A stretch of DNA of 64,000 nt from Aquimarina aquimarini. GTDB taxonomy: Bacteria; Bacteroidota; Bacteroidia; Flavobacteriales; Flavobacteriaceae. Below are positions 9,193 through 17,967 of this stretch, one piece after another. Every line of letters starts with the position of its first letter. Position 1 is the stretch's first letter. The stretch is taken from the NCBI RefSeq assembly GCF_900299535.1, contig NZ_OMKE01000023.1, positions 124,001 to 188,000 on the forward strand, given 5' to 3'. The position numbers and the translations under genes were made by a program. The notes under the pieces were generated by a model. That model searched no databases. It had not been told where the DNA came from and saw only the letters and a program-made list of their open reading frames with translations.

Positions 9193-9480
9193 TTATAAAA
9201 TGCTTATGATTCGTTCTAATGGAATGATAGTTGATTGTTTAAGAATAACCTCTTTGTCAGTTATTCCCCATATAGTAGTTTCTACTTTTTTGAGTCCTGT
9301 ATCATCTACAAAAACAATTTTTACTTTTTGATGTTCTAGATTTCCTAAAGAAAGTGCTCTTTGTAGCTCAAGAAATCGATCAATTTGATCTTTTCTTTTA
9401 TCTAATACATCATTTTTAGGGAATTTTAAAAATTTAATTTGTTCTTTTTGTACCACTTGTACATTCATGTTTGGGGTCAT
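9193..9480 (-). CDS. Conserved small flavobacterial protein, function unknown
   Basis: A 95-residue soluble protein. The N-terminal half has a charged helix with the segment DKRKDQIDRF. The C-terminal half is beta-rich with VKIVFVDD, VETTIWG and IPLERI. The alternating beta pattern of VETTIWGITDKEVILKQ followed by IPLERIISI suggests a small beta-barrel of the kind that binds nucleic acid or other ligands, but this is inference. I recall near-identical small proteins from many Flavobacteriaceae, without a function. The ATG at 9478 is used; an in-frame ATG at 9468 is possible. It is divergent from the helicase gene, with about 360 bp between them. Confidence 0.8.
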   Translation of the reverse strand: MTPNMNVQVVQKEQIKFLKFPKNDVLDKRKDQIDRFLELQRALSLGNLEHQKVKIVFVDDTGLKKVETTIWGITDKEVILKQSTIIPLERIISIL

Positions 9481-9840
9481 AAGTGTTAAGTTTTGTTAGA
9501 TTTTTAATTTTGACTAAAAGGAGTGTTACTCTTTTTGTTTTGTTACAATATAGTGTATTTTATCTTAAAAAATTGCATTTTATCTATGTTTTTTGAAATA
9601 AAGTCTTTGAAAATGTAAGAATATGCTGTTTTTGCTGTGTTGTTTATAAAGAAGGTAAATGTAGTTGTTCCTTGTATTTAGAGTAAATAATAAGGGGTTA
9701 CAGTAGCTATAGAAAACAGGTATTAAGAAATAATGTAGTGGTCAAAAGTTGTTGACTGCGATTTGTTTACAAAAAATCTACACTCTACTTCCATAACCGT
9801 AGTTCTTTCCTTAAATTTCGCCTTTAAATTATTTACTACT
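9481..9840. other. Intergenic region upstream of the UvrD-like helicase gene
   Basis: 360 bp between divergent genes. The interval is AT-rich with no supportable coding sequence, no strong hairpin and no clear RNA gene. A weak -7-like element (TAAATTTC near 9813) precedes the TTG start of the helicase. An open frame runs into the helicase from a TTG at 9763, but its extra residues look non-conserved. Confidence 0.5.
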
Positions 9841-12171
9841 TTGGAAGAATATATAGCAGAGTTGAATGACGCCCAGAGGGCTCCTGTACTTCAGATAGAT
9901 GGCCCTATGATTGTTATTGCAGGTGCAGGTTCAGGAAAAACACGAGTACTTACATATCGTATTGCTTATTTAATGCATAAGGGGGTAGACTCGTTTAATA
10001 TACTATCCTTGACATTTACTAATAAGGCTGCGCGAGAGATGAAAAAACGTATCGCCGATATTGTTGGTTCTAGTGAGGCTAAGAATTTATGGATGGGAAC
10101 ATTTCACTCAATTTTTGCCAAGATACTTAGGTTTGAAGCAGATAAATTAGGGTATCCATCTAATTTTACTATTTATGATACACAGGATTCTCAGCGATTA
10201 ATTGCCTCTATTATCAAAGAAATGGGGCTTGATAAAGATATTTATAAATACAAGCAGGTCAACTCACGTATTTCATCATATAAAAATAGTTTGATAACTG
10301 TAAAAGCATATTTTCAGAATGCAGAATTGGTAGAGGCAGATGCTATGGCAAAACGCCCTCGTATGGGAGAAATTTATGAACAATATGTAGAGCGTTGTTT
10401 TAAAGCAGGCGCAATGGATTTTGATGATTTGTTATTGAAAACTAATGAATTGTTAAATCGTTTTCCAGAAGTTTTAGCAAAATATCAAAATAGATTTAGA
10501 TATATTCTGGTTGATGAGTACCAAGATACAAACCACTCGCAGTATCTTATTGTACGGGCATTATCAGATAAGTTTCAGAATATATGTGTGGTAGGAGATG
10601 ATGCGCAGAGTATTTATGCCTTTCGTGGTGCGAATATTAATAATATTCTGAATTTTCAGAGAGATTATGATAATGTACAACAGTATAGATTAGAGCAAAA
10701 TTATAGATCTACAAGAAATATTGTAGAAGCTGCAAACTCTATTATAGATAAGAATAAGACCAAACTAGATAAAGTGGTATGGACAGCCAATGATCCAGGA
10801 CCTAAAATTTTTGTAAATCGTTTGGTAACAGATGGAGATGAGGGTAGGTTTGTAGCGAGTTCTATTTTTGAAAACCAAATGCAGCACCAACTAGATAATG
10901 GTAAATTTGCTGTGTTATATAGAACTAATGCACAATCTAGGGCTATTGAAGATGCATTGCGTAAACGAGATATAAAATATAGAATTTATGGAGGATTATC
11001 CTTTTATCAAAGGAAGGAAATCAAAGATGTATTGGCATATCTTAGATTAGTGATAAATCCAAAAGATGAAGAAGCATTAAAACGAGTAATTAATTACCCA
11101 ACCAGAGGAATTGGAGCTACTACTGTTGATAAATTGATTGTAGCCGCTAATCATTATGATCGTTCTATCTTTGAGGTTATCGAAAACTTAGATCGCATTA
11201 ATCTAAAAATTAATAGCGGTACCAAAACACGATTAGAGAACTTTATTAGAATGATCAAAAGTTTTCAAATCACCAATGAAACATCTGACGCTTTTATATT
11301 GGCAGAAATGGTGGCCAAAAAAACTGGATTATTACAAGAACTCAAAAAAGATGGTACGCCAGAAGGAATTGCTCGTATAGAAAATATAGAAGAGTTACTT
11401 AATGGTATCCGAGATTTTGTAGAAGGACAAAAAGAACTGGCAGACGTAAGAGGGTCATTAGCCGAATTTTTAGAAGATGTAGCTCTCGCTACAGATTTGG
11501 ATCAAGATACAGGAGATGATGATAGGGTGGCATTGATGACAATTCACTTAGCCAAAGGGTTGGAGTTTCCTTATGTATATATTGTAGGGATGGAAGAAGA
11601 TCTTTTTCCTTCTGGGATGAGTATGAATACCCGAAGCGAACTTGAAGAAGAGCGGCGTTTGTTTTATGTAGCATTGACACGTGCAGAAACCCAAGCATAT
11701 CTTACATATACCCAATCTCGTTATAGGTGGGGTAAGCTGGTAGATGCAGAACCTAGTAGGTTTATAGAGGAAATCGATGAAAAATACTTAGAATTTCTAA
11801 CTCCAATGGAAAGTTATAGGTATAAACCATTGGTTGATTCTGATATTTTTGGAGAAGTAGATAAAAGTAAACTCAGACTTAAAAAACCTATATCTGGATC
11901 TCCTCCATTAGCACATAAACCTACAGAAGAGCAATTAAGAAAGCTTAGAAAACTAAGACCAGTTACTAATGAATCAACAGGGCAAACAGTTCCTACGAAT
12001 AATGTTGATGAAAATCTCTTACCAGGAACAGCGGTAGAACATATGAGATTTGGTAGAGGGAAAATTCTAAAAATAGAAGGTACAGGTCAAGATAAAAAAG
12101 CAGAAATTCATTTTGACAAGGGAGGAATAAAAAAGTTATTACTTCGTTTTGCTAAATTGAAAGTTTTATAA
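9841..12171 (+). CDS. uvrD: UvrD/PcrA-type superfamily I DNA helicase
   Basis: A 776-residue ATP-dependent 3'-5' DNA helicase. Walker A AGAGSGKTR is at residues 27-35, motif II is DEYQDTN, then GDDAQSIYAFRGA (motif III), QNYRST (motif IV), an LMTIHLAKGLEF block (motif V) and YVALTRAE (motif VI). The C-terminus has the PcrA-type Tudor-like segment (PGTAVEHMRFGRGKI to the end). The family acts in nucleotide excision repair, mismatch repair and clearing RNA polymerase. I placed the start at TTG 9841 because it gives the usual short leader MEEYIAELNDAQ. A TTG at 9763 would add 26 residues unlike the family. A TTG start for a core gene is unusual but consistent. Confidence 0.93.
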   Translation: MEEYIAELNDAQRAPVLQIDGPMIVIAGAGSGKTRVLTYRIAYLMHKGVDSFNILSLTFTNKAAREMKKRIADIVGSSEAKNLWMGTFHSIFAKILRFEADKLGYPSNFTIYDTQDSQRLIASIIKEMGLDKDIYKYKQVNSRISSYKNSLITVKAYFQNAELVEADAMAKRPRMGEIYEQYVERCFKAGAMDFDDLLLKTNELLNRFPEVLAKYQNRFRYILVDEYQDTNHSQYLIVRALSDKFQNICVVGDDAQSIYAFRGANINNILNFQRDYDNVQQYRLEQNYRSTRNIVEAANSIIDKNKTKLDKVVWTANDPGPKIFVNRLVTDGDEGRFVASSIFENQMQHQLDNGKFAVLYRTNAQSRAIEDALRKRDIKYRIYGGLSFYQRKEIKDVLAYLRLVINPKDEEALKRVINYPTRGIGATTVDKLIVAANHYDRSIFEVIENLDRINLKINSGTKTRLENFIRMIKSFQITNETSDAFILAEMVAKKTGLLQELKKDGTPEGIARIENIEELLNGIRDFVEGQKELADVRGSLAEFLEDVALATDLDQDTGDDDRVALMTIHLAKGLEFPYVYIVGMEEDLFPSGMSMNTRSELEEERRLFYVALTRAETQAYLTYTQSRYRWGKLVDAEPSRFIEEIDEKYLEFLTPMESYRYKPLVDSDIFGEVDKSKLRLKKPISGSPPLAHKPTEEQLRKLRKLRPVTNESTGQTVPTNNVDENLLPGTAVEHMRFGRGKILKIEGTGQDKKAEIHFDKGGIKKLLLRFAKLKVL

Positions 12172-12204
12172 AATTTTTAATTCCTAATAGTATAATCCTT
12201 TGGT

Positions 12205-12825
12205 ATGGCAGAGTTTGTAAAGTTATATAATGAAAATCCTAATCCTCGAGAACTAAAACGTGTGGTTGATTGTTTACGCGGTGGTGGATTAGTTATTTAT
12301 CCAACAGATACAGTCTATGGATTAGGCTGTGATATTGGTAATAATAGAGCTTTAGAACGTATTGCGCAAATCAAGGGAGTAAAATTGGCAAAGGCTAATT
12401 TTTCATTTATCTGTAAAGATTTGAGCAATCTTTCTGATTATGTGAAACAAATTGATAATACTACTTTTAAATTACTAAAGAGAACACTTCCTGGAGCTTA
12501 TACTTATATCCTGCCAGGAAATAATAATCTACCTACGGTATTCAAAAAAAGAAAAACAGTTGGTATTCGTGTTCCCGATAATAATATTTGTACGTCTATA
12601 GTACAAGAATTAGGAAACCCAATTGTTTCAACCTCTATTCATGATGAAGATGAAGTAATAGAGTATACCACTGATCCAGAATTAATATTAGAAAAATGGG
12701 ATAATCTTGTTGATATGGTAGTAGATGGAGGATATGGTGATAATGTACCATCTACTATAATTGATCTTACTAGTGGAGAACCTGTACTCATACGAGAAGG
12801 TAAGGGAAGTATAGATATTATATAA
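12205..12825 (+). CDS. YciO/YrdC/Sua5-family protein (L-threonylcarbamoyladenylate synthase family)
   Basis: A 206-residue protein with the YrdC fold, the domain that makes threonylcarbamoyl-AMP for tRNA t6A. It has the signature YPTDTVYGLGCD near the N-terminus, the late KRKTVGIRVPDN block and the C-terminal IDLTSGEPVLIREG strand. The segment around KANFSFICKDL and the KRKT-GIRVP block resemble E. coli YciO more than YrdC. YciO proteins share the fold but their role in t6A synthesis is doubtful, so I keep the general family name. It starts 33 bp after the helicase gene and may be co-transcribed. It converges with the PhyH gene. Confidence 0.85.
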   Translation: MAEFVKLYNENPNPRELKRVVDCLRGGGLVIYPTDTVYGLGCDIGNNRALERIAQIKGVKLAKANFSFICKDLSNLSDYVKQIDNTTFKLLKRTLPGAYTYILPGNNNLPTVFKKRKTVGIRVPDNNICTSIVQELGNPIVSTSIHDEDEVIEYTTDPELILEKWDNLVDMVVDGGYGDNVPSTIIDLTSGEPVLIREGKGSIDII

Positions 12826-12861
12826 CTATATATCACCTTAAAAAATAAAATACAGGTAATG

Positions 12862-13587
12862 TTATGAACGCTGTTTTCTAACTCCCGTATGATCCATGCC
12901 TTGTTCTCTTTCTAACTCAATCATCTTTTTGGGTCTAAAATTTAAGATCAAAGCCCTTCTTTGACTATCAGTGGTATTTCCTCGACTATAATGTAAAGTA
13001 AAACCATCGTGAAAAGTACACCCTCCAATATCTAGAGGAATAGATATTGCTTTACTAGTATCTGTGTGACAGTATAGTGCACCACCATTTGGTAAATTAT
13101 TGTGTTCTAGTACATTTTGATTATGAACAGAAAGAAACCACATACAACCATTATCTTCATATACTTTATCTAGAGCTATCCAGCAACTTACAGCCCTTTT
13201 ATCTGGTAAATTAATCCAGTAAGCAGCATCCTGATGCCAAGGAGTGGGTGTATCTGTATGAGGAGCTTTGTTGATAAGCATATCAAAATCTAGTTCCATA
13301 TCATCCCCAAGAAGATCTTTTGCCTGTTGTAAGGCTTTGCTATAAGCAATATGTTTCAATAGCTGAGGTTCTATTAGGCTAGGTCTCATTATTTGAGTAA
13401 TTCTTTCTGTTATTTTTGTATTAGTTTCATTTTGTCCCGCCAAATCACTTCGTAAATGAGCCGTTTTTTCTTTATCATGCAGTAGGTGATTATAAATATC
13501 TAGTAATTCCTGTGCAGTATCAATATCAAAAAGACGATCTACTTTGGTAAAACCATTTTTTAAGAAATCAGTTTTTATAGTGTTCAT
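12862..13587 (-). CDS. Phytanoyl-CoA dioxygenase (PhyH) family protein
   Basis: A 241-residue non-heme Fe(II)/2-oxoglutarate dioxygenase of the PhyH family. The iron-binding facial triad is visible as WHQD (His118, Asp120) and His199 in GFTLHYSRGN. Arg210 or Arg211 is the likely 2-oxoglutarate contact, ahead of the strand LILNFRP. PhyH members hydroxylate acyl-CoAs, ectoine and small natural products, so the substrate is open. The ATG at 13587 is preferred; a TTG at 13611 would add eight residues. It is divergently transcribed from an AraC-type regulator 92 bp away, which probably controls it. Confidence 0.88.
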   Translation of the reverse strand: MNTIKTDFLKNGFTKVDRLFDIDTAQELLDIYNHLLHDKEKTAHLRSDLAGQNETNTKITERITQIMRPSLIEPQLLKHIAYSKALQQAKDLLGDDMELDFDMLINKAPHTDTPTPWHQDAAYWINLPDKRAVSCWIALDKVYEDNGCMWFLSVHNQNVLEHNNLPNGGALYCHTDTSKAISIPLDIGGCTFHDGFTLHYSRGNTTDSQRRALILNFRPKKMIELEREQGMDHTGVRKQRS

Positions 13588-13608
13588 AATTAGGTGTTTA
13601 TTTTTATC

Positions 13609-13648
13609 CAAAGATCAGTAAATCATTTTAGTAAATCTTCTAAATTTG
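13609..13648. promoter_or_regulatory. Divergent regulatory region between PhyH and AraC genes
   Basis: The 92-bp intergenic stretch carries a plus-strand -7 box TAAATTTG (13641-13648) about 30 bp before the AraC start. On the minus strand there is a near-match GATCTTTG (13609-13616) ahead of the PhyH gene. Two direct repeats of AGTAAATC (13617-13624 and 13630-13637), 13 bp apart, lie between them. They are candidate binding sites for the adjacent regulator, because AraC-type proteins use direct repeats. The -33 elements are weak, so this is a prediction. Confidence 0.4.
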
Positions 13649-13679
13649 TACTACCTTACTTTTTTATACAAATATTGAT

Positions 13680-14540
13680 ATGAATTCAGAAGAGCGTATC
13701 GTGCATTTTCTACCAGATTATGGGATCAACAGATGTTTACAGTTTGGGTATTATAAATATTCTAAGGTTAGAGAACAGTTACCAGTACATAAACATACTA
13801 ATAGTATAGAGCTTTGTTTTTGCATTAATGGAGAGCAACATTATCAAATAAATGATGAGTTTTTTAAACTAAACGGAAATGATATTCTGATTATTCCTCC
13901 CAATGAAAATCATAGTACAGGTGATTATCCAGAAGATAAGGGAGAATTGTTTTGGTTGCAAATTACTTGTTCTGATAGTGATGATAGTTTGTGTAACTTG
14001 CCAGAAGAGCATTCCTTATACCTTATCGATGCATTAGAAAAAGCTTCAAAACAAGTTTTTAAAGGAGCATTTCAGGTAAAATTTATGTTGGATAGATTAT
14101 TAAATGAATTAGAAACAAGTGATGTAATCTTATCCAAAATATATATAAACCAACTTATTATACAGATAGTATTAGAAGTCATTCAGCTTTCAAAACAAAA
14201 ACAAGAGTATTCTCCACGACAAAAGCTTAATCTCATTGATGAGTTTATCATAGACAACATGCATCGCATTGTTTATGTAGATGAATTAGCTGTTATTTCT
14301 GAAATTTCGGTTGGTTATTTCAAATCATGGTTTAAAAATACGGTAGGAATTCCCCCAAAAGAGTATGTAAATAGATTAAAAATTGAGCAATCAAAAATTG
14401 ACTTGCTTACAAAGGAAAATATTACTACTGTAGCGTATGACTTGGGTTTTAGTTCTTCGCAGTACTTTTCTACTATTTTTAAAAAGTTTACTGGCTATAC
14501 TCCAAAATCTTACATTTCTTCAAAAGAGAATAATGAGTAA
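13680..14540 (+). CDS. AraC-family transcriptional regulator with cupin-like sensor domain
   Basis: A 286-residue regulator. The N-terminal about 100 residues are cupin-like (PVHKHTNSIELCF, then GNDILIIPPNENH), a fold that binds small ligands in AraC-type proteins. The C-terminal about 95 residues hold the double helix-turn-helix, with VDELAVISEISVGYFKSWF for the first and TVAYDLGFSSSQYFSTIFKKFTG for the second, plus the usual GYTPKSY ending. It is divergent from the PhyH gene and precedes the LodA/LodB operon by about 130 bp in the same direction. Either or both could be targets. Confidence 0.9.
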   Translation: MNSEERIVHFLPDYGINRCLQFGYYKYSKVREQLPVHKHTNSIELCFCINGEQHYQINDEFFKLNGNDILIIPPNENHSTGDYPEDKGELFWLQITCSDSDDSLCNLPEEHSLYLIDALEKASKQVFKGAFQVKFMLDRLLNELETSDVILSKIYINQLIIQIVLEVIQLSKQKQEYSPRQKLNLIDEFIIDNMHRIVYVDELAVISEISVGYFKSWFKNTVGIPPKEYVNRLKIEQSKIDLLTKENITTVAYDLGFSSSQYFSTIFKKFTGYTPKSYISSKENNE

Positions 14541-14669
14541 TAACACAGAAAGTAAGTACTATAAATTACGCTTATTTATTGTGTTTTAGATAGTCATAAA
14601 ACCACGTAAAAATACGGATGTTAAAGGATAAGATTTTTCTTAATTTTAAGAAACCTTAAAACCTGTATA

Positions 14670-16769
14670 ATGACTAACAAAAAATTACCAAAATTTAGAA
14701 TTTATCCATCTATTGGTATTGCTAGATTAGGAAATGGTCCAGCAACAAAAGAGGAAGTTATCTTTAGTCCAGAAATACCTTGGGCTAACTTGTATGAGAC
14801 AGATCAAGAGTATCGAACTAGTGACGGAGCTATCAAAAAACAAGCACAACGTTTTTATATTTATGAATGTGATGCCAATGGGGTACCAATTAAACCAATA
14901 GATGCTAAAGATTATGATATCGAGTGGTCTGTAGAAGTAGCAAATAAAAAACCATTTTGGTATGACTTTAATAATTGTCTGGATTTATCAATAACATCAG
15001 AGAACCAAAATCTATCTCCAGATTTTGCAAAAGATAAATTAGCACCAGGAATTGGAGCCAAGCGTAGAAATCCAAATGTACTTAATCAGTCAATGCGAAG
15101 AGATAGAGGGTATGATTATCGTAAAGAATTGGTGAATCATCCAGGAATCACTAAGGTGGATAAGGGAAATCAACGTACCATTATTCAAGGAGAATTCCCT
15201 TCTGGTTTGGGAGCAATCAGTAAGCTTGCAGCTAGTATGAATATTACTTCTCATTCTGTAGATTTAGGAACGATTGAATATGATGAAGGAACCTTAATTT
15301 TTTATGGAGCAGATGGTGTTTCTGCAGCATTAAACCCATCTGATTTAAACAATGATTTTGCAGATAATTCTAATTGGTACGATGATATTTGTGATGGCAG
15401 AGTAACGGCAAAGATTGTTTCAAAAAATGATGGAGAGACACGTCTTTTGGATGATACACTATCCTCTGCATGGATAGCAACCGCACCTCCAGATTATGCT
15501 CCACAGATTCAGCCAATATCCACCATGTATGATTTGATTGCAGGTGCAGCAAATGAAACTTATGAATCAGATTTAAGTCTGGTATTCCCTATTTTTTATC
15601 GTTTGTATAGAATGCAATGGGTAAATCTGGGAGATTTTCTTTCCCCTTCTTTTAAAGAAACAATAGATAAACTTACTGCAGAAGGAAAATTTAAATATAT
15701 CTATGAGAAAGAACCTAAAGCAGAAGCAGATGCCGTAAGAGAAGAAATATTCAATTTATTTAGAGATCCTGCCTATCATTATACAAATGAACCTATTATA
15801 CCTAGTAAAGAAAAGACAGATATCACAAATAGAGGAAGTGGAAAAGAGGCGTTAAAATTACCTTATTATCCTGGTGATGCAATTGATTACCCTGGGAGTC
15901 CTGCTCAGTGGTTTGCGATTCCACCAATGCTTTATGAGCAACTAAAAAATTGGCGAGATGGTAAATTTGAAACTCCATCAGATTTTGATTTTCAGACCAT
16001 TGATGAGATGGGAGCTTTCTATCAAAAGCAGTTTTTAGAAGCAAATAAAGAAGAATCAAAAAAGCCATTATTGATGACCAGAGCGGTGCTAGAAACTTTA
16101 TACGGAGGAGGTTTTCATCCTGGTGTAGAATTAACATGGCCAATGAGACACGATCTTATTTATGCAGAAAATAACATGACATTCCCATGGGTATCCCAAG
16201 GAGATTTTAATTACGGATTTTATGGATTAAGAGAGGTGCGTCTAAACGCTGCAACTCAGATAGAGCAAAAAGATATTTTTTATAATGATTTTGGGTTTCA
16301 AATGAATTCAGAAGACATACGAGAGTCGATGGATCCCGCAAACGAGAAAAACTGGTTGTGGAAACTTCCTCCAGGAGATCTAACAAAATGGATGGGAATA
16401 CCTTGGCAGTCTGATGCAGGAAGTTGTCAGGCAGTATTTATAGAAAAACAATATCCTATTCCATCATGGTGGGCTGCAAACCTACCTGTACATGTACTAT
16501 CCTCAGAGAGTTATCAAAAGCTTTTAGATCCTACTATTTTAGACGATACAAAACGTAATATTTATGCCAACAGATTGGCATGGTTACATACTGCAGATAC
16601 TGGATTTGTTGGATATCATGCAGAAGGAGGGTATATCAATGGTTTAATAAATATGGTATATCAATGGAAAAAAATAGGAGTAGTAGCTGGAAGAAAACTA
16701 GATTCTGATGTCGAAGGTTTACCCAAGTTGGTATACGTTTCACATAGTGCAAAAGAGAGTAATGGTTAA
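14670..16769 (+). CDS. LodA/GoxA-like CTQ-dependent amino acid oxidase
   Basis: A 699-residue protein of the LodA family, whose characterised members oxidatively deaminate L-lysine (LodA) or glycine (GoxA), releasing ammonia and hydrogen peroxide. The N-terminus has the family start RIYPSIGIARLGN. The C-terminal third has WMGIPWQSDAGSCQ with Asp582 and Cys586 four residues apart, the spacing of the Asp/Cys pair needed for cofactor formation in LodA. A downstream Trp638 in NRLAWL is the best candidate for the Trp cross-linked to Cys586 to give cysteine tryptophylquinone. No signal peptide is evident, as in known family members. The LodB-like flavoprotein gene starts 2 bp later, which strongly supports the call. 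The amino acid substrate cannot be predicted. Confidence 0.88.
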   Translation: MTNKKLPKFRIYPSIGIARLGNGPATKEEVIFSPEIPWANLYETDQEYRTSDGAIKKQAQRFYIYECDANGVPIKPIDAKDYDIEWSVEVANKKPFWYDFNNCLDLSITSENQNLSPDFAKDKLAPGIGAKRRNPNVLNQSMRRDRGYDYRKELVNHPGITKVDKGNQRTIIQGEFPSGLGAISKLAASMNITSHSVDLGTIEYDEGTLIFYGADGVSAALNPSDLNNDFADNSNWYDDICDGRVTAKIVSKNDGETRLLDDTLSSAWIATAPPDYAPQIQPISTMYDLIAGAANETYESDLSLVFPIFYRLYRMQWVNLGDFLSPSFKETIDKLTAEGKFKYIYEKEPKAEADAVREEIFNLFRDPAYHYTNEPIIPSKEKTDITNRGSGKEALKLPYYPGDAIDYPGSPAQWFAIPPMLYEQLKNWRDGKFETPSDFDFQTIDEMGAFYQKQFLEANKEESKKPLLMTRAVLETLYGGGFHPGVELTWPMRHDLIYAENNMTFPWVSQGDFNYGFYGLREVRLNAATQIEQKDIFYNDFGFQMNSEDIRESMDPANEKNWLWKLPPGDLTKWMGIPWQSDAGSCQAVFIEKQYPIPSWWAANLPVHVLSSESYQKLLDPTILDDTKRNIYANRLAWLHTADTGFVGYHAEGGYINGLINMVYQWKKIGVVAGRKLDSDVEGLPKLVYVSHSAKESNG

Positions 16770-16771
16770 TA

Positions 16772-17884
16772 ATGAATACTGATGTAGTTATTATTGGTAA
16801 AGGTATTGCAGGATTGGTATTATCTTTTCTTTTGGAAAAAGAAGGGATAAATCATTTGGTACTGGATCGTGCAAATAAAAAAAAGAATATGGCATTGGCC
16901 GAAACATTGCCTCCTTCTGCAATACCTTTGCTACAATCACTTGGTTTATATAATGTGTTTATAGAGAATGTAATACAAAAAACATATGGGTATCATTCTC
17001 TATGGGGAAATGAGAGAATTATAGATCATAATTTCTTTTTTAATCCAGGGCATAATAATGGTTTAAAAATAGATAAAAAAGCAATTACTACTAGTTTACA
17101 AAAAGGAACTGAAAAACATATTGTAGCATATGAACATTTGTCTGAGATACAAGTTTCTAAAGAAGAAATTTCTATCGCTATAACCCATAATGGACAACAA
17201 AGAAAGATAGAATGTAAAATTGTTATAGATGCAACAGGTAGAAATCGAGCAGTACTAAAAAAACTAAACATTCCTATTAAGCAGTATGATACAATACGAT
17301 CCTTTAGTTGTCATGTGCCAAGAATAAAACACCCAAAATTAGTGCATAGTGTATTTGTAGAATCCTTTGAACATGGGTGGGGAATCGTATCTGGATTGGA
17401 TGAGAAAACCAGTGTCTTTTCTATTTTTACAAACAAAGGAAATAGCATTCAAAAAAAACTAAAAAACTATAAAAAGTGGCCTTCTGTACTTTCTGAGACA
17501 TCGATATTAAAAGATTTTTGGGTAAATGATATTACCATAAAAATTCTTGGGGCAGATGCAAATTCAGCTAAACCTATAAAGGTAGCAGGAGAGAATTGGT
17601 TGGCAATAGGTGATGCCGCCTTATCTTTTGACCCTCTTTCTTCACACGGTATTACAAATGCAATATTTATGGCTAAAGAAGCCTCAAATGCTATTGTTGA
17701 TTGTTTAAAACACAATAAAAAAGACGGGTTTACTAGCTACGAAAAAAAAATATTATCTATTTTTGATAGATATTGGATACAGAGAAAACAATTGTATAAA
17801 ACTGAAACCAGATGGAAATCATCTTTCTTCTGGACAGATTTTTTTGATCAAGAAACAGTTTTACACACTTCAAACTTTGATTAA
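16772..17884 (+). CDS. LodB-like FAD-dependent maturase for the adjacent oxidase
   Basis: A 370-residue flavoprotein monooxygenase-type protein. The N-terminal Rossmann motif is VIIGKGIAGLVLS, the second FAD motif is GDAALSFDPLSSHGI, and the middle has the VIDATGRN segment. LodB/GoxB proteins are flavoenzymes required to install the CTQ cofactor in their LodA/GoxA partner. The 2-bp gap to the LodA-like gene shows co-translation of the pair. Without that neighbour it would be called a generic tryptophan-halogenase-like or geranylgeranyl-reductase-like flavoprotein. Downstream genes start 83 bp later and probably belong to another unit. Confidence 0.87.
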   Translation: MNTDVVIIGKGIAGLVLSFLLEKEGINHLVLDRANKKKNMALAETLPPSAIPLLQSLGLYNVFIENVIQKTYGYHSLWGNERIIDHNFFFNPGHNNGLKIDKKAITTSLQKGTEKHIVAYEHLSEIQVSKEEISIAITHNGQQRKIECKIVIDATGRNRAVLKKLNIPIKQYDTIRSFSCHVPRIKHPKLVHSVFVESFEHGWGIVSGLDEKTSVFSIFTNKGNSIQKKLKNYKKWPSVLSETSILKDFWVNDITIKILGADANSAKPIKVAGENWLAIGDAALSFDPLSSHGITNAIFMAKEASNAIVDCLKHNKKDGFTSYEKKILSIFDRYWIQRKQLYKTETRWKSSFFWTDFFDQETVLHTSNFD

Positions 17885-17967
17885 ACCCCCACCTATCTAT
17901 ATAGTTACTATTCTGTCAATCCATTTATCATAAGTGTTTGCTAAATAATTTTACTAAGCTGTGATTC

